A stretch of 64,000 bases of DNA from Oscillospiraceae bacterium (GCA_015065765.1 SVPP01000004.1:1-64000); one strand, 5' to 3'. Shown: positions 49,702-60,675, counted from the stretch's first letter. Program-made: numbers and translations. The notes: generated from the sequence alone by a model not told the origin.

Positions 49702-49718
49702 TTGGTCTTTATTATTCT

Positions 49719-49814
49719 ACAGCGGGATGCAAAATATCAACCGCGGAAAAATCCTTCGCCCCCGAGGCAACTCCCCGTCCTCAGGGTACTTAACGCTGAT
49801 ATTCTTACTCTGTA
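49719..49814 (-). promoter_or_regulatory. Tetrahydrofolate riboswitch
   Basis: Read on the minus strand, the segment contains the landmarks of the THF aptamer in order: GCGTTAAGT near 49795, GGGGAGTTGCC, GGCGAAGGA, CCGCGGTTGAT and GCATCCCGCT near 49721. The closing P1 stem pairs ACAG with CTGT. It precedes folT and the sequestering hairpin, so folate binding should lower folT translation. Confidence 0.9.
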
Positions 49815-49821
49815 CGTGTTT

Positions 49822-50280
49822 TTATTTGTCAGTTTCAAGGAGCTTGTTTAACTCCTGCATAAATGTGTTGATATCGCGGAACTGTCTGTAAACAGATGCG
49901 AAACGAACATATGCAACATCATCGATATCTTTAAGCTTTTCCATAGCAAGCTCACCGATCTGAATTGATGTTACTTCTCTGTCAAGTGAGTTCTGAAGCT
50001 GTGTTTCAATATCGCTGACTGCTCTTTCAATAGTTTCCGATGTTACGGGACGCTTTTCACAAGCTTTGATCATACCATTGAAAAGCTTCTGTCTGTCAAA
50101 CACCTGACGTGACTTATCTTTTTTCACAACGATGATAGGCACGCTTTCAATAATCTCGTAAGTTGTAAAGCGTTTTCCGCATTTGATGCACTCGCGGCGA
50201 CGGCGGATTCTCTCACCGTCATCTGCAGGACGAGAGTCAATAACCTTACTTTCCTCATAACCGCAGAAAGGACATTTCAC
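49822..50280 (-). CDS. nrdR: Ribonucleotide reductase transcriptional repressor
   Basis: A 152-residue protein counted from the GTG at 50280, which follows GGGAGTG and gives the family start [18 protein letters not shown]. It has a zinc ribbon (CPFC...CIKC) and an ATP-cone domain ([30 protein letters not shown]). It represses ribonucleotide reductase genes when dATP is bound. No nrd gene is in the window. It is just after a TIM-barrel isomerase gene and ends close to the THF riboswitch. Confidence 0.95.
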   Translation of the reverse strand: MKCPFCGYEESKVIDSRPADDGERIRRRRECIKCGKRFTTYEIIESVPIIVVKKDKSRQVFDRQKLFNGMIKACEKRPVTSETIERAVSDIETQLQNSLDREVTSIQIGELAMEKLKDIDDVAYVRFASVYRQFRDINTFMQELNKLLETDK

Positions 50281-50320
50281 AAAAATCACTCCCAATTCTT
50301 GTATGTTACTACTTATTGTA

Positions 50321-51124
50321 TCACAATATTTTCTGTTTTTCAACAAATTTAAGCTTTTTCTCCAGATATTCGCAGGATTTTTTCACATCTTCTGCTGAGG
50401 AAAAATTGTGTCTGTAAAGCTCTACAATATAATTTCCGCTGTAGTTTACTTTTTTCATTTCTTCAAAAAGCTTTTCGAAAGAAAATTCACCCGTACCCGG
50501 CGGAAGACAAGTCTCCCCTGTTTTATTATCGCTGACGTGTACATTGACAACGGATGACGAAAATTCAGGCAGAAAGTCATGTAATTCAAAACCGCATTTC
50601 TTCATCTGCTTCACATCAAAATTGAACATGAAATTTTCGCCAAGATATGCTTTCATTTTCCGGAGAAAATCAGGATTTCCGGCACACATTGACCATACAT
50701 TCTCCTGCACAACATCGACTGAAAACTTTTTGCCTTCTTCCACAAGATATCCGAATCTTTCAAAATATTCTTCATCGCTCACTTCGCATGGAAAACGTGC
50801 TCCGTGGATAACAAGATACTTTGCTCCGATTTCATTTGCAGCATTAAAAAATTTTTTGTAATATTCGCACATCTCGTAAAATCTTTTCTTATATCTTGAA
50901 AAGAAGAAGAAGCTTTCACATGCAGAGGTAAACGGATGAAGAGACGGCGTTTCAATTCCGTAACAGGATTTTACACCATTCAGTTCCTTCAGGTATTCCC
51001 CTGAAAGTTCACTGTCTGCATTGAAAAATATTTCCGCAGTATGAATGTCAAGCTTTCCGATTTCTTCAAGAGATTCTTTTGTTTCCATGGGATAAAAGCA
51101 TGCACTTGATGCTCCGATTGCCAT
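50321..51124 (-). CDS. Sugar phosphate isomerase/epimerase-like TIM barrel
   Basis: A 267-residue protein of the xylose isomerase-like/AP endonuclease 2 superfamily. [51 protein letters not shown] and YIVELYRHN supply the expected Glu/Asp/His positions around a metal. Sugar or inositol epimerase activity is possible; the substrate is unknown. It is upstream of nrdR with a 40-bp gap and may be co-transcribed. Confidence 0.78.
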   Translation of the reverse strand: MAIGASSACFYPMETKESLEEIGKLDIHTAEIFFNADSELSGEYLKELNGVKSCYGIETPSLHPFTSACESFFFFSRYKKRFYEMCEYYKKFFNAANEIGAKYLVIHGARFPCEVSDEEYFERFGYLVEEGKKFSVDVVQENVWSMCAGNPDFLRKMKAYLGENFMFNFDVKQMKKCGFELHDFLPEFSSSVVNVHVSDNKTGETCLPPGTGEFSFEKLFEEMKKVNYSGNYIVELYRHNFSSAEDVKKSCEYLEKKLKFVEKQKIL

Positions 51125-51203
51125 TTAATTACACCTCTTACATTATTTTTCATTGAACTGTTTTTTTCAAAAATGTATAATTATTTTGAAATGAGGAATA
51201 GAA

Positions 51204-51434
51204 ATGAAAATCAATAAATACACTAAAATAATTCTTATAATGGGAAGCATCCTGACTGTTGCCGCTATGACCTTATGTGCAGTATGCGATATTGTTGCGG
51301 GAAAAGCAGGAAACTACTATCTTCTTATGAGCTACTCTCAGGATTTTGCCGTGCTGTCAAGGCAATACATCGGTCTGACGGCATTGGGTGCAATCGTCAC
51401 ACATGTAATTTACCGCGAACCTGAAGAAGAATAA
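51204..51434 (+). CDS. Small two-helix membrane protein
   Basis: A 76-residue protein with two predicted membrane helices (about 7-30 and 53-70), an NYYLLMSYSQDFAV extracytoplasmic loop and an acidic C-terminus. Ribosome binding site is GAGGAATAG-like. No family is recognised. It ends at a terminator shared with plsY. Confidence 0.5.
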   Translation: MKINKYTKIILIMGSILTVAAMTLCAVCDIVAGKAGNYYLLMSYSQDFAVLSRQYIGLTALGAIVTHVIYREPEEE

Positions 51435-51439
51435 TAACA

Positions 51440-51470
51440 GACGGAATAATCAGATTATTCCGTCCTTTTT
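51440..51470 (+). terminator. Terminator after the small membrane protein
   Basis: GACGGAATAAT (51440-51450) pairs with ATTATTCCGTC (51454-51464) and is followed by CTTTTT. It overlaps the last codons of plsY on the other strand. Confidence 0.85.
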
Positions 51471-52052
51471 CATCTGGATGATATTTTCCTTATGTCTGTA
51501 GACAACAATTATGCTCATGACAAGATTGATTGCAAAAACCGCAAAGATGGTTGTCAGGCTCTGATGCATCAGGAAGTTTACAAGCATAACACCGAAAGGA
51601 ATCATGGAAACTGCCACAACTGAGCCGAGACCTACTTTTTTCTTGATTAAAATTGTAAGAATAAAAACAAGTGCAAGCGGTACGAATGCAAAGGGACATA
51701 TTGCCGCAATTGTTCCGCCTGTTGCTGACACACCCTTGCCACCTTTGAAGCCAAAAAACACCGGGAAAATATGTCCTATAACAACAAACAGACCTGCATA
51801 TGCCAGCATTATCATACTTGTTTCATCAAATTCATGTTTAAGCACCAACAAATAGGCAAGTGACTTTGAAAAATCAAGTACAAGCACTATGACACCTGCT
51901 ATTTTTCCGAAAACACGGAATGCATTTGTTGCACCAGCGTTTCCGCTTCCGTATTCCCTGATATCTTTTCTGTACATTATTTTCGGCACTATCACACCGA
52001 AATTAAGACAACCGATTAAATATCCGATTATTGCATATAAGACAAAATTCAT
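51450..52052 (-). CDS. plsY: Glycerol-3-phosphate acyltransferase PlsY
   Basis: A 200-residue integral membrane enzyme with five helices. Family motifs are YGSGNAGATNAFR (near 35-47) and GHIFPVFFGFKGGKGVSATGG (near 92-112), which bind phosphate and acyl phosphate. It transfers an acyl group from acyl-phosphate to glycerol-3-phosphate, the first step of phospholipid synthesis in Firmicutes. A hairpin separates it from the upstream permease gene. Confidence 0.94.
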   Translation of the reverse strand: MNFVLYAIIGYLIGCLNFGVIVPKIMYRKDIREYGSGNAGATNAFRVFGKIAGVIVLVLDFSKSLAYLLVLKHEFDETSMIMLAYAGLFVVIGHIFPVFFGFKGGKGVSATGGTIAAICPFAFVPLALVFILTILIKKKVGLGSVVAVSMIPFGVMLVNFLMHQSLTTIFAVFAINLVMSIIVVYRHKENIIQMKKDGII

Positions 52053-52067
52053 ATTTTTACCTTTTAA

Positions 52068-52091
52068 AGTGGGGACATTTCTGTCCCCACT
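52068..52091 (-). terminator. Hairpin between the permease and plsY genes
   Basis: AGTGGGGACA (52068-52077) pairs with TGTCCCCACT (52082-52091). Read leftwards, it lies after the permease stop and directly before the plsY ribosome binding region, so it may attenuate or separate the two transcripts. Confidence 0.65.
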
Positions 52092-52117
52092 CTCCTTTTG
52101 CTGATTTATTATTTTTA

Positions 52118-53512
52118 TTATTCTGCTGCTTTTTCAGCTTTTTCTTCCTTCTTGGGATTTTTTGAGTTGGTGTATTCACCTGCATCAAAATCATAGTCCT
52201 TACCGGGGAAAATTGCATTGAGAAGAATACCTGCAAGAGCTGCTACTGCAAGAGCTGAAAGAGTAACTGTAACTGAGCCGATTGTGAATGTGATACCTGC
52301 TGTAAGACCAAGTGCAAGAACGAGGATAACAGCTGCGATGATTGTGTTACGGCTCTTTGTCAGGTCAACCTTATTTTCAACAAGGTTTCTGATACCGATT
52401 GCGGAAATCATACCGTAGAGAACAAGTGAAATACCGCCGATAACCGCTGTGGGGATAAGGTTAATGAACGCTGCAATTTTAGGTGAGAATGAAAGCACGA
52501 TTGCAACACCTGCCGCAATTCTTACAACCTTGGGATCATAAACCTTTGTAAGAGCAAGAACGCCTGTGTTTTCGCCGTATGTTGTGTTTGCAGGGCCACC
52601 GAAAATTGATGAAAGAGTCGTAGCCAAACCATCACCGATAAGTGTTCTGTGAAGTCCCGGGTCAGCGATAAAGTTTTTGCCTGTTGTTGCGCTGATAGCG
52701 GAAATGTCGCCGATGTGCTCCATCATTGTTGCGAGAGAAATAGGAACACAGATAATGATTGCACTGATGATAAGGTTTTTATCGGGAGTGTTGCCGAATA
52801 CGATATTTTCCTTCATGATGGGAAGACCGATCCAGGATGCTTCCTTGAGTGCATCAAGCTTTGCAGGATCGAATACCTCCATACCGCAGAGCTGCATTAC
52901 AACTGCTGCAACAACCGATACGATGATACCGAGAAGAATCGGTACAATTTTCGCCATACCCTTACCCCAGATGTTACATACAGCCACAACTGCAATTGCA
53001 ATAACAGCAAGAAGCCAGTTTGTCTGAGCGTTGCCGATTGCTGAGGGTGCAAGAATAAGTCCGATTGCGATAATAATAGGACCTGTTACGATGGGCGGGA
53101 AAAATTTCATAACCTTTCTGACATCGAATATTTTAAAGAGTAATGCCAAAACCAGGTAAACGAGACCTGCTACCGCAACACCAAGACATGCATATGGCAG
53201 CATTTTTGCCTGTGCTGCAGGATCTTCACCTGCAAGCTCTTTTACGGCTGCATAACCGCCAAGGAAAGCGAATGATGAGCCCAGGAAAGCGGGAACCTTC
53301 ATCTTTGTAAGCAAGTGGAAAAGAAGTGTTCCGAGGCCTGCCATAAGGAGTGTTGTCTGAATGTTGAGACCTGTAAGCAAGGGAACTAAAACTGTTGCTC
53401 CGAACATAGCAAAGGTATGCTGGAATCCGAGAATCAGCGTTCTGCCCGTTCCAAGCTCTTTGAAGGAGTCATAGATCGGCTTGTCGCCTACTGCTTTTTT
53501 TGGCTTTGACAT
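52118..53512 (-). CDS. Uracil/xanthine permease, NCS2 family
   Basis: A 464-residue protein counted from the ATG at 53512 after AAAGGATG. It has about 14 membrane segments. QHTFAMFGATVLVPLL near the start, SSFAFLGGYAAV, the glutamate-bearing MMEHIGDISAISATTGKNF and NTTYGENTGVLALT are UraA-type signatures; the QHTFAMFGATVLVP segment favours uracil. It imports nucleobase with protons. A charged Lys/Glu-rich tail ends the protein. Confidence 0.87.
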   Translation of the reverse strand: MSKPKKAVGDKPIYDSFKELGTGRTLILGFQHTFAMFGATVLVPLLTGLNIQTTLLMAGLGTLLFHLLTKMKVPAFLGSSFAFLGGYAAVKELAGEDPAAQAKMLPYACLGVAVAGLVYLVLALLFKIFDVRKVMKFFPPIVTGPIIIAIGLILAPSAIGNAQTNWLLAVIAIAVVAVCNIWGKGMAKIVPILLGIIVSVVAAVVMQLCGMEVFDPAKLDALKEASWIGLPIMKENIVFGNTPDKNLIISAIIICVPISLATMMEHIGDISAISATTGKNFIADPGLHRTLIGDGLATTLSSIFGGPANTTYGENTGVLALTKVYDPKVVRIAAGVAIVLSFSPKIAAFINLIPTAVIGGISLVLYGMISAIGIRNLVENKVDLTKSRNTIIAAVILVLALGLTAGITFTIGSVTVTLSALAVAALAGILLNAIFPGKDYDFDAGEYTNSKNPKKEEKAEKAAE

Positions 53513-53567
53513 AATTTGTACATCCTTTCTCTTTTGTATTGATAAAATGCAATTAACCTGCAGTTTT

Positions 53568-53597
53568 AGTTTACTATATCTGAGCAACGTTTGTCAA
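53568..53597 (-). promoter_or_regulatory. Promoter of the permease gene
   Basis: On the minus strand, TTGACA (53592-53597) and TAAACT (53568-53573) are separated by 18 bp. Confidence 0.6.
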
Positions 53598-53635
53598 TAT
53601 TCATTGAAATTTAAACATAATTTTTAATAAATTTG

Positions 53636-53664
53636 TTGTAATAGAAAGTCAGATGTGGTATTAT
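53636..53664 (+). promoter_or_regulatory. Promoter of the GH95-ABC-fhs operon
   Basis: TTGTAA (53636-53641) and TATTAT (53659-53664) are separated by 17 bp, about 30 bp before the GH95 start. Confidence 0.65.
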
Positions 53665-53697
53665 TAAAATAATATCTTTTGATTAGGAGAATCACTT

Positions 53698-55998
53698 ATG
53701 ATTATGAATGACAGCCACGTTTTATGGTACTCAAAACCCGCTCCCACATGGACTTACTCTTTACCTATCGGTAACGGTCATCTGGGCGCTATGATATACG
53801 GCGGAGATAAGAAAGAAAAAATCTCACTCAACCACGATGAAATATGGAGTGGTACACCTCACTGCAACTATGTATCAGAAGGACAGAAAGAAGACAGAAG
53901 TGAATTCTTTTTCAAAGCAAGAGAACTGGCTCTTGACGGCAAAAAGTTTGAAGCTCAGGAGCTTCTTCAGGACAACTTCAACGGCAGATGGTCACAGGCA
54001 TATCTGCCTCTCGGTGACATAAACGTTGAGTTTTTCCTTGACGGCAAAGTTTCAGATTTCAGACGTGAACTTGACCTGAGAAATGCAGTATCATCTGTTT
54101 CCTATAAAGCAGGAAAAGTGAAAATTGAGAGAGAATATATTGCATCATATCCGAAGAATGCGATTGTCATGAATTTCAGAAACGATGCTGAAAACGGTAT
54201 TGATTTTGAGCTGAGCTTTGCATCTTATTTAAAACACACCACCCGCTTTGAAAATTCATATTTTATCGTTGACTCAGAATGCCCCATGAGAACTGATAAC
54301 GATGCCGGTGAAAGTGTTGATAAATTCTACATCTATTCAGACACCGAAAAAGGTATTCTTTCACGCTCAATCATAAAAATTATTGATGATAACGCAGTTA
54401 TCGAAGAAAGCAAGAATGGTCTTATTATTAAAGGCTCAAAGAATACTACAATTATCTTCTCATGCGAAACAAGCTTCAATGGCTATGACAAGCATCCCGA
54501 AAGAGAAGGTAAGGAATACAAAAACGCATGCCTTTCTTACATAAATTCCTGCGAAGGCTTGTCTTATGAAGAAATCAAGGCTGAACATATTGCAGACCAT
54601 CAGAAATATTATGAGAGAGTTTCACTTGATTTAAACGGTAAAGATACAACAGGCCTCACTACAAAAGAAAGACTTGAAAACTTTGAAAAGGACAAGAATG
54701 ACAAAAACCTCTATACTCTCCTTTTCAACTACGGAAGATATCTTACTATCGCTTCTTCAAGAGCAGGCACTCAGCCTACAAACCTTCAGGGTATCTGGAA
54801 CGACAGAGCTTGTCCTCCCTGGAACTCAAACTACACAATCAACATCAACACTGAGATGAACTACTGGCCTACACTCATGTGTAACCTTGAAGAAATGCAT
54901 GAGCCGTTAATCGGTCTTGTTGAAGACATATCAAAAACAGGTGTTAAAACTGCATGGGATTTCTACCATGCAAAAGGCTTTACATGCCATCACAACACAG
55001 ACATATGGAGAATGACTCACCCCGTTCCCGGCAACTCACAGTGGTCATTCTGGCCCTTAAGTTCAGGTTGGTTCTGCCGTCATCTCTATGACCATTACGA
55101 ATACACAGGCGATAAAAACTTCCTTAAAGAAAAAGCTTATCCCATTATGAAATCAGCTGCAGAATTCTATCTCGATATTCTTGTGGCAGATGATGAAGGA
55201 TATCTTATTATCGCACCTTCAACTTCACCTGAAAACGAATATCATCTCGGCACTCACAAATGCTCAGTCAGTGAAACTACAACGATGACAATGTCAATTG
55301 TAAAAGAGCTTTTCACAAACTGCATTGAAGCCACAGAAGTTCTCGGTGAAGATGAAGAATTTGCAAAGCTTCTCAAATCAAAACTCGCTAACATGCTTCC
55401 CTTCAGAATCGGAAGCAAAGGTCAGCTTCTTGAATGGTATCTTGAAGAAAAAGATTGTGACCCTCATCACAGACACACATCACATCTTTACGCTCTTCAT
55501 CCTGCAAACCTTATCACAAAAGAAGCTACTCCCGATTTGTTTGATGCTTGTAAAAAGAGCCTTGAAATGCGCGGTGATGACGGTACAGGCTGGAGCCTTG
55601 GCTGGAAAATCAACTTCTGGGCAAGACTTCTTGACGGTGACCATGCTCTCATTCTTCTGAACAATCAGCTCCGCTTCAAGGATGATACAAAAACAGTTTA
55701 CAGAGGCGGCGGCACATACGCAAACCTCTTCGACGCTCATCCGCCCTTCCAGATTGACGGCAACTTCGGTGCATCAAGCGGTATTGCGGAAATGCTCCTG
55801 AGAAGCATCAAAAATGACATCTATCTTCTCCCCGCTCTTCCTTCTTCATGGGAAACAGGCTCAGTGAAAGGTCTTAAGGCAAAAGGCAATGTAACTGTTG
55901 ACATCGAATGGGAAAACGGAAAGCTTAAAAATTACCGTCTTGAAAATGCAAACGAAAACACACGTGTTTTCTATGACGGAAAAGAGGTAAAACAATAA
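53698..55998 (+). CDS. GH95 alpha-L-fucosidase
   Basis: A 766-residue protein of normal GH95 length. The opening [28 protein letters not shown] and LNHDEIWSG, the catalytic-core [13 protein letters not shown]...[34 protein letters not shown] and [23 protein letters not shown] are family signatures. It cleaves alpha-1,2-linked L-fucose by inversion, or alpha-galactose in some members. There is no signal peptide, so the substrate must be imported. It starts at the ATG at 53698 behind AGGAGA. Its stop overlaps the ABC ATPase start (TAATG). Confidence 0.93.
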   Translation: MIMNDSHVLWYSKPAPTWTYSLPIGNGHLGAMIYGGDKKEKISLNHDEIWSGTPHCNYVSEGQKEDRSEFFFKARELALDGKKFEAQELLQDNFNGRWSQAYLPLGDINVEFFLDGKVSDFRRELDLRNAVSSVSYKAGKVKIEREYIASYPKNAIVMNFRNDAENGIDFELSFASYLKHTTRFENSYFIVDSECPMRTDNDAGESVDKFYIYSDTEKGILSRSIIKIIDDNAVIEESKNGLIIKGSKNTTIIFSCETSFNGYDKHPEREGKEYKNACLSYINSCEGLSYEEIKAEHIADHQKYYERVSLDLNGKDTTGLTTKERLENFEKDKNDKNLYTLLFNYGRYLTIASSRAGTQPTNLQGIWNDRACPPWNSNYTININTEMNYWPTLMCNLEEMHEPLIGLVEDISKTGVKTAWDFYHAKGFTCHHNTDIWRMTHPVPGNSQWSFWPLSSGWFCRHLYDHYEYTGDKNFLKEKAYPIMKSAAEFYLDILVADDEGYLIIAPSTSPENEYHLGTHKCSVSETTTMTMSIVKELFTNCIEATEVLGEDEEFAKLLKSKLANMLPFRIGSKGQLLEWYLEEKDCDPHHRHTSHLYALHPANLITKEATPDLFDACKKSLEMRGDDGTGWSLGWKINFWARLLDGDHALILLNNQLRFKDDTKTVYRGGGTYANLFDAHPPFQIDGNFGASSGIAEMLLRSIKNDIYLLPALPSSWETGSVKGLKAKGNVTVDIEWENGKLKNYRLENANENTRVFYDGKEVKQ

Positions 55999-56699
55999 TG
56001 ATTTCTATTCAGGGCGTAACTAAAAAATACGGCAAAATCAAAGCAAATGATGACATAGACTTCACTGTAGAAGACGGTCAGATTGCAGTTCTGCTTGGCC
56101 CTAACGGTGCGGGCAAATCCACTCTCATCAAATGCATCACAGGCTTACTCCGCTTTGACGGTCTCATTGAAATCGACGGGCACAACAACAAATCTGTGGA
56201 GGCAAAGAAACTTCTGGGTTATATTCCCGAAATGCCTGCAGTTTATGATATGCTGACTGTAGGAGAGCACATTGAATTTATTATGCGTGCTTACAAGTGC
56301 GATGAGAGTGAATATGCAGAAAAGCTTCTTGAAAGATTTGAAATGGCTGATAAAAAAGATAAGCTTGGCAAAGAACTTTCAAAAGGTATGCAGCAGAAGC
56401 TTTCAATCATCTGCGCACTTGCTCACAAGCCGAAATGTGTAATTTTCGATGAACCTATGGTAGGTCTTGATCCTCATGCAATCAAAGAGCTGAAGGAAAT
56501 TTTCGTAGAGCTGAAAAATGACGGTGCAAGCGTGCTTATCAGTACGCACATGCTTGACAGCGTTGAAGATTATTGGGACGTTGCAAATATCATGATTGGC
56601 GGTTCATTTGCTGCAACAATGAAAAACGATTCCCTTGATTCTTCAAAGAGCCTTGAAGAGCTTTTCTTCGAAATCACGGAGGGAAAAACCGATGAGTAA
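55998..56699 (+). CDS. ABC transporter ATP-binding protein
   Basis: A 233-residue ATPase. Walker A is GPNGAGKST near residue 37, the signature is LSKGMQQKL, Walker B is CVIFDEPMVGLDP, and the switch His is STHML. The close match to ABC-2-type exporters and the following membrane gene mark it as half of an efflux or membrane-protein export pump. It overlaps GH95 by one base and the permease by 8 bases (ATGAGTAA), so all three are translationally coupled. Confidence 0.93.
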   Translation: MISIQGVTKKYGKIKANDDIDFTVEDGQIAVLLGPNGAGKSTLIKCITGLLRFDGLIEIDGHNNKSVEAKKLLGYIPEMPAVYDMLTVGEHIEFIMRAYKCDESEYAEKLLERFEMADKKDKLGKELSKGMQQKLSIICALAHKPKCVIFDEPMVGLDPHAIKELKEIFVELKNDGASVLISTHMLDSVEDYWDVANIMIGGSFAATMKNDSLDSSKSLEELFFEITEGKTDE

Positions 56700-58269
56700 A
56701 GCTCTCTTATATGTTCTTCTGACAAGATTCAAGAATAAAGTTCTCTCCATTGTCAGAAAACCGGGGCAGATGATTTTCATAATCATTCTTGCGGCAATGT
56801 TCGGCTTTACGGTTTTCTCCGGAAATCAGAGCGGTGTCAGTTACTTTTACCGTTCAATAGACGAGCTTCTTTCAATCTGCCTTCTTGTTTTCGGAATCTC
56901 CTATGTGCTGACAGCGTACAGCGGAATTTCAAAAGGTGCAAGTCTCTTCTCCATGAGTGATGTAAACCTTATTTTTCCCTCTCCCATAAAACCCATTCCC
57001 GCTTTGATTTACGGACTTATTCAACAGATGGGAACAAGCTTGCTTCTTGGTTTCTTTATCCTGTTTCAATACACAACCGTTCACAACTTCTACGGAGTGA
57101 ACATTGACTTTCTTATTACGGTTTTCCTGCTTTATGCAGTCACAAGCTTCTGCGGACAGCTAACCGCAATGGTAATTTATATTCTTACAAGCTCAAGTGA
57201 TAAAAAGAGAAAAATTGCCAAATACTCTTTCATAGGCATTGTTCTTGCCGCTGTTGTTGCGATTTTCCTTTATGCCCTTTCAATGGGACAGGATGATATG
57301 ATTGAAAACGTTGTATCTGCCGCATCCACCTTCCCTGTTATGCTTTTCCCTGTTATCGGATGGGCCAAAATGATTCTGACAGGACTTTTTGCAGGAGAAA
57401 CAGTAAATATTCTTTATATTATCCTCGGTGCTGGACTTACAATTCTTTATGTAGCTTTAATGGTAATTCTCGTTAAAGTAAAACAGACAGATTACTACGA
57501 AGACGTTCTGAAGGCAACTGAGGTTTCCTTCAGTGCAATTACAGCAAAGAAAGAAGGCAAACTGACAGAGGCTGTTCCACAGAACGTAAAAGTGGGAAAA
57601 ACAGGTCTTGGTGCAGGTGAAGGCTCTGACGTTTTCTATTACAAGCATAAAGTAGAATCAAGAAGAGCAAAATCCTTTATCTTTGATGTTCCCACACTTG
57701 TATATATGGGAATTACCTGCCTCTTTGCTTTTATTTTCAAAGGCGAAGGCATTCTGCCCATACTTGTTCTCTCAATTTACCTGCAGATGTTCTCTGTAGC
57801 GCTCGGCAGATGGGTGAAAGAGCTTATTATGCCTTACGTTTACCTTATCCCCGAAAAACCTATGAAAAAGCTTCTTAACTGTCTTAAAGAGAGTTTTGTG
57901 AAAATTACAACAGAGGCTGTGGTGCTTTTTGCAATCGTAGGACTTATAATGAAGCTTGATCCTCTCGAAATTCTCGGTTGCATCCTTATCAGGATTTCAT
58001 GCGGTGTTCTCTTCACTGCCACAAATCTCTTCTGCGACAGATTTTTCGGCGGTATATCCCTTAAGGCAATAACACTTATTCTTTATTTCCTTTTCTCAAT
58101 GATTTTTGCACTTCCTGCAATCGTTACCGCAGTAATTCTTTATAATTTCACATACACCGATTTATGGGTAATCTATACAGTATCGGCAATTGTAAATACT
58201 CTTGCAGGTGTGCTTACACTTTTCATCAGCAGAAATGTTCTGCAGTATGCAGAGCTTAATAACAGATAA
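56692..58269 (+). CDS. ABC-2-type exporter membrane protein
   Basis: A 525-residue protein counted from the ATG at 56692, with GGAGGG upstream; longer frames run inside the ATPase gene. About ten to twelve membrane helices are visible with a basic cytoplasmic loop in the middle (about 250-330). The layout fits the putative ABC exporter family of Firmicutes ([14 protein letters not shown] at the start, LPSPIKP-like [14 protein letters not shown]). The cargo is unknown. It is followed by fhs after 16 bp. Confidence 0.78.
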   Translation: MSKALLYVLLTRFKNKVLSIVRKPGQMIFIIILAAMFGFTVFSGNQSGVSYFYRSIDELLSICLLVFGISYVLTAYSGISKGASLFSMSDVNLIFPSPIKPIPALIYGLIQQMGTSLLLGFFILFQYTTVHNFYGVNIDFLITVFLLYAVTSFCGQLTAMVIYILTSSSDKKRKIAKYSFIGIVLAAVVAIFLYALSMGQDDMIENVVSAASTFPVMLFPVIGWAKMILTGLFAGETVNILYIILGAGLTILYVALMVILVKVKQTDYYEDVLKATEVSFSAITAKKEGKLTEAVPQNVKVGKTGLGAGEGSDVFYYKHKVESRRAKSFIFDVPTLVYMGITCLFAFIFKGEGILPILVLSIYLQMFSVALGRWVKELIMPYVYLIPEKPMKKLLNCLKESFVKITTEAVVLFAIVGLIMKLDPLEILGCILIRISCGVLFTATNLFCDRFFGGISLKAITLILYFLFSMIFALPAIVTAVILYNFTYTDLWVIYTVSAIVNTLAGVLTLFISRNVLQYAELNNR

Positions 58270-58285
58270 AACGGAGGAATTGAAA

Positions 58286-59953
58286 ATGCTTACAGACATT
58301 GAAATCGCCCAGGGTGCGAAAATGCTCCCAATCACAAAAATCGCAGAAAAGATGGGTCTTGACACTGACCTTATCGAGCCTTACGGAAAATATAAGGCAA
58401 AGCTTCCTAAGGAGCTTTTTGAGAAGGTTAAAGATAACGAGGACGGTAAACTTATCCTTGTTACTGCAATCAACCCCACACCCGCAGGCGAAGGTAAAAC
58501 TACAACAAGCATCGGTCTTGGTCAGGCTATGCACAAAATCGGCAAAAACGCAGTTCTTGCACTGAGAGAGCCTTCACTCGGTCCTGTATTCGGTGTTAAA
58601 GGCGGTGCAGCAGGCGGCGGCTACGCTCAGGTTGTTCCTATGGAAGACATCAACCTTCATTTCACAGGCGACATGCACGCAATCACTTCTGCTAACAACC
58701 TTCTTTGTGCTGCAATCGATAACCACCTTCAGCAGGGCAACGAGCTTGGCATCGACCAGAGAAGAATCCTTTTCAAGAGATGCCTTGACATCAACGACAG
58801 AGCTCTGAGATATGTAAACGTAGGTCTCGGCGGAAAAGTTAACGGTATTCCCCGTGAAGACGGCTTTATCATCACAGTTGCAAGTGAAATCATGGCTATT
58901 CTCTGCCTTGCAGATGATATTTTCGACCTGAAATACAGACTTGGTAACATCCTTGTTGCTTACAAATATGACAACTCCCCTGTTTACGCACGCGATATTG
59001 GTGTACATGGTGCAATGGCAGTTCTTCTCAAGGATGCTATCAACCCCAACCTTGTTCAGACCCTTGAAAATACTCCTGCTATCATTCATGGCGGACCTTT
59101 TGCAAACATCGCACACGGCTGTAACTCAGTAAGAGCTACAAAATATGCTTTGAAGCTCGGTGACTACTGCATTACAGAAGCAGGCTTTGGCTCTGACCTC
59201 GGTGCTGAAAAGTTCCTTGACATCAAGTGCCGTTTCGCAGGTCTGAAGCCCGATTGTATCGTGCTTGTTGCTACTGTAAGAGCTCTCAAATATAACGGCG
59301 GTATCAAGAAAGAAAACCTTGCAGAAGAAAATGTAGAGGCTCTCAGAAAAGGTATCGTAAACCTTGAAAAACACATTGAAAACATGCTTTCATACGGTGT
59401 GCCGCTGGTTGTTGCAATCAACCGTTTCCATACAGACAGTGAAGAAGAGCTGAGCGTTATCGAAGAGTGCTGTAAGAAACACGGCTGCGACTTTGCTCTC
59501 AGCGAAGTCTTTGCAAAGGGCGGCGAAGGCGGCATTGACCTTGCAGAAAAGGTTATTGCAGCTTGCGAAAAAGAAAACAGCTTCAAATTCCTCTATGACG
59601 AAAAGAAACCTCTCAAAGAGAAAATTGAAACTATTGCTAAAAACATTTATGGTGCAGACGGTGTCGTTTACACTGCAAATGCGGAAAAGAATCTTGCTGA
59701 AATTGCAAGACTCGGCTTTGAAGAAATTCCCGTTTGTATCGCAAAAACTCCCCTTTCACTTACAGATGACCCCACAAAGCTTGGCAGACCTGAAAACTTC
59801 GTAATCACTGTCAAAGAGGTTAAGCTTTCAGCAGGTGCAGGCTTTGCAGTTGTTCTCACAGGCGATATCATGACAATGCCCGGACTTCCTAAAAAGCCCG
59901 CTGCAATGATCATCGACATCGACGAAAACGGCAACACAGTAGGTCTTTCATAA
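58286..59953 (+). CDS. fhs: Formate-tetrahydrofolate ligase
   Basis: A 555-residue enzyme of typical length, counted from the ATG at 58286 behind ACGGAGG. Signatures are the P-loop [16 protein letters not shown] (about 66-81), [36 protein letters not shown]-type core (split here: [11 protein letters not shown] and INLHFTGD) and [11 protein letters not shown]. It makes 10-formyl-THF from formate, THF and ATP for purines and for acetogenic or one-carbon metabolism. It ends the GH95-ABC-fhs operon, an odd set of partners. The folT-THF riboswitch locus is 8 kb upstream. Confidence 0.96.
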   Translation: MLTDIEIAQGAKMLPITKIAEKMGLDTDLIEPYGKYKAKLPKELFEKVKDNEDGKLILVTAINPTPAGEGKTTTSIGLGQAMHKIGKNAVLALREPSLGPVFGVKGGAAGGGYAQVVPMEDINLHFTGDMHAITSANNLLCAAIDNHLQQGNELGIDQRRILFKRCLDINDRALRYVNVGLGGKVNGIPREDGFIITVASEIMAILCLADDIFDLKYRLGNILVAYKYDNSPVYARDIGVHGAMAVLLKDAINPNLVQTLENTPAIIHGGPFANIAHGCNSVRATKYALKLGDYCITEAGFGSDLGAEKFLDIKCRFAGLKPDCIVLVATVRALKYNGGIKKENLAEENVEALRKGIVNLEKHIENMLSYGVPLVVAINRFHTDSEEELSVIEECCKKHGCDFALSEVFAKGGEGGIDLAEKVIAACEKENSFKFLYDEKKPLKEKIETIAKNIYGADGVVYTANAEKNLAEIARLGFEEIPVCIAKTPLSLTDDPTKLGRPENFVITVKEVKLSAGAGFAVVLTGDIMTMPGLPKKPAAMIIDIDENGNTVGLS

Positions 59954-59975
59954 AAAATTATACATCAAAAATTCA

Positions 59976-60012
59976 CCGCCCGAGGTCTTACGATTTCGGG
60001 CGGTTGGTTTTA
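59976..60012. terminator. Terminator between fhs and the QueG-like gene
   Basis: CCGCCCGA (59976-59983) pairs with TCGGGCGG (59996-60003), followed by TTGGTTTTATTTT. It is placed to serve the convergent genes on both sides. Confidence 0.8.
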
Positions 60013-60675
60013 TTTTCTTTTCGGACAGACTTTCATGCAGATTCCGCAGACTGCACCTCTGCCGATGTGCTTGAATTCTCTTTTCATGAACTCACTGCAT
60101 TTTTCGGGATTTATGATTTCTTCACGAGCAGTACCTTCGGTGTAGATTTTTCCGGTCAGTGCTTTCGCAGGGCATGCGTCAACGCATCTTCTGCAATCAC
60201 CGCAAAGGTTTTCTTTTAAAGGTTCTCCTACTTCTTGGAAGGGATAATTTGTAAGAAGTGTCCCAAGTCTGACGGTAGGGCCGAAGTCCTTATGTATAAA
60301 CATATTGCTTTTGCCGATTGTTCCGAGACCTGCAAGACACGCTACCATTCTTGAAGAAACAAGTCCCTTATAGTTCCAGCCGTCCTTGTTGATGCTCTGC
60401 GATGCACCTACAGGAATATATCTGTAGCCTTCATTCTGCAAAAACATTCCTGCTTGCAGAATAGTTCTGTCGAGAAACGCATTAACTGTCCTGTAATGGT
60501 GAAAATATGTATGGGTAGGCCCATTATCTATTTCGTCAACAACAGCCTCTGAGAGCCTTACAACGAAGCTTACGGCATATTCCATATCGTTTACAGGCTC
60601 TTTAAGTTTTGCAAAGCCTACATCACTTACACCCAAAGACAATATATAGTTTTTAAAATTTTTTTGAAAATCCAT
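60010..60675 (-). CDS. QueG-like double 4Fe-4S cluster protein
   Basis: A 221-residue protein that resembles the C-terminal part of epoxyqueuosine reductase but is shorter than QueG (about 350-380). Cysteines CGDCRRCVDACPAKAL and, later, CGICMKVCPKRK supply two 4Fe-4S clusters. VACLAGLGTIGKSNMFIHKDFGPTVRLGTLLTN is the family glycine-rich stretch. Without the full cobalamin domain, epoxyqueuosine reduction is doubtful; an electron-transfer or related reductase role is more likely. Confidence 0.75.
   Translation of the reverse strand: MDFQKNFKNYILSLGVSDVGFAKLKEPVNDMEYAVSFVVRLSEAVVDEIDNGPTHTYFHHYRTVNAFLDRTILQAGMFLQNEGYRYIPVGASQSINKDGWNYKGLVSSRMVACLAGLGTIGKSNMFIHKDFGPTVRLGTLLTNYPFQEVGEPLKENLCGDCRRCVDACPAKALTGKIYTEGTAREEIINPEKCSEFMKREFKHIGRGAVCGICMKVCPKRK

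Noticed and set aside
58574-59116. A 180-residue frame antisense to fhs
   Set aside because: It is fully inside a highly conserved enzyme gene and has no start signal.
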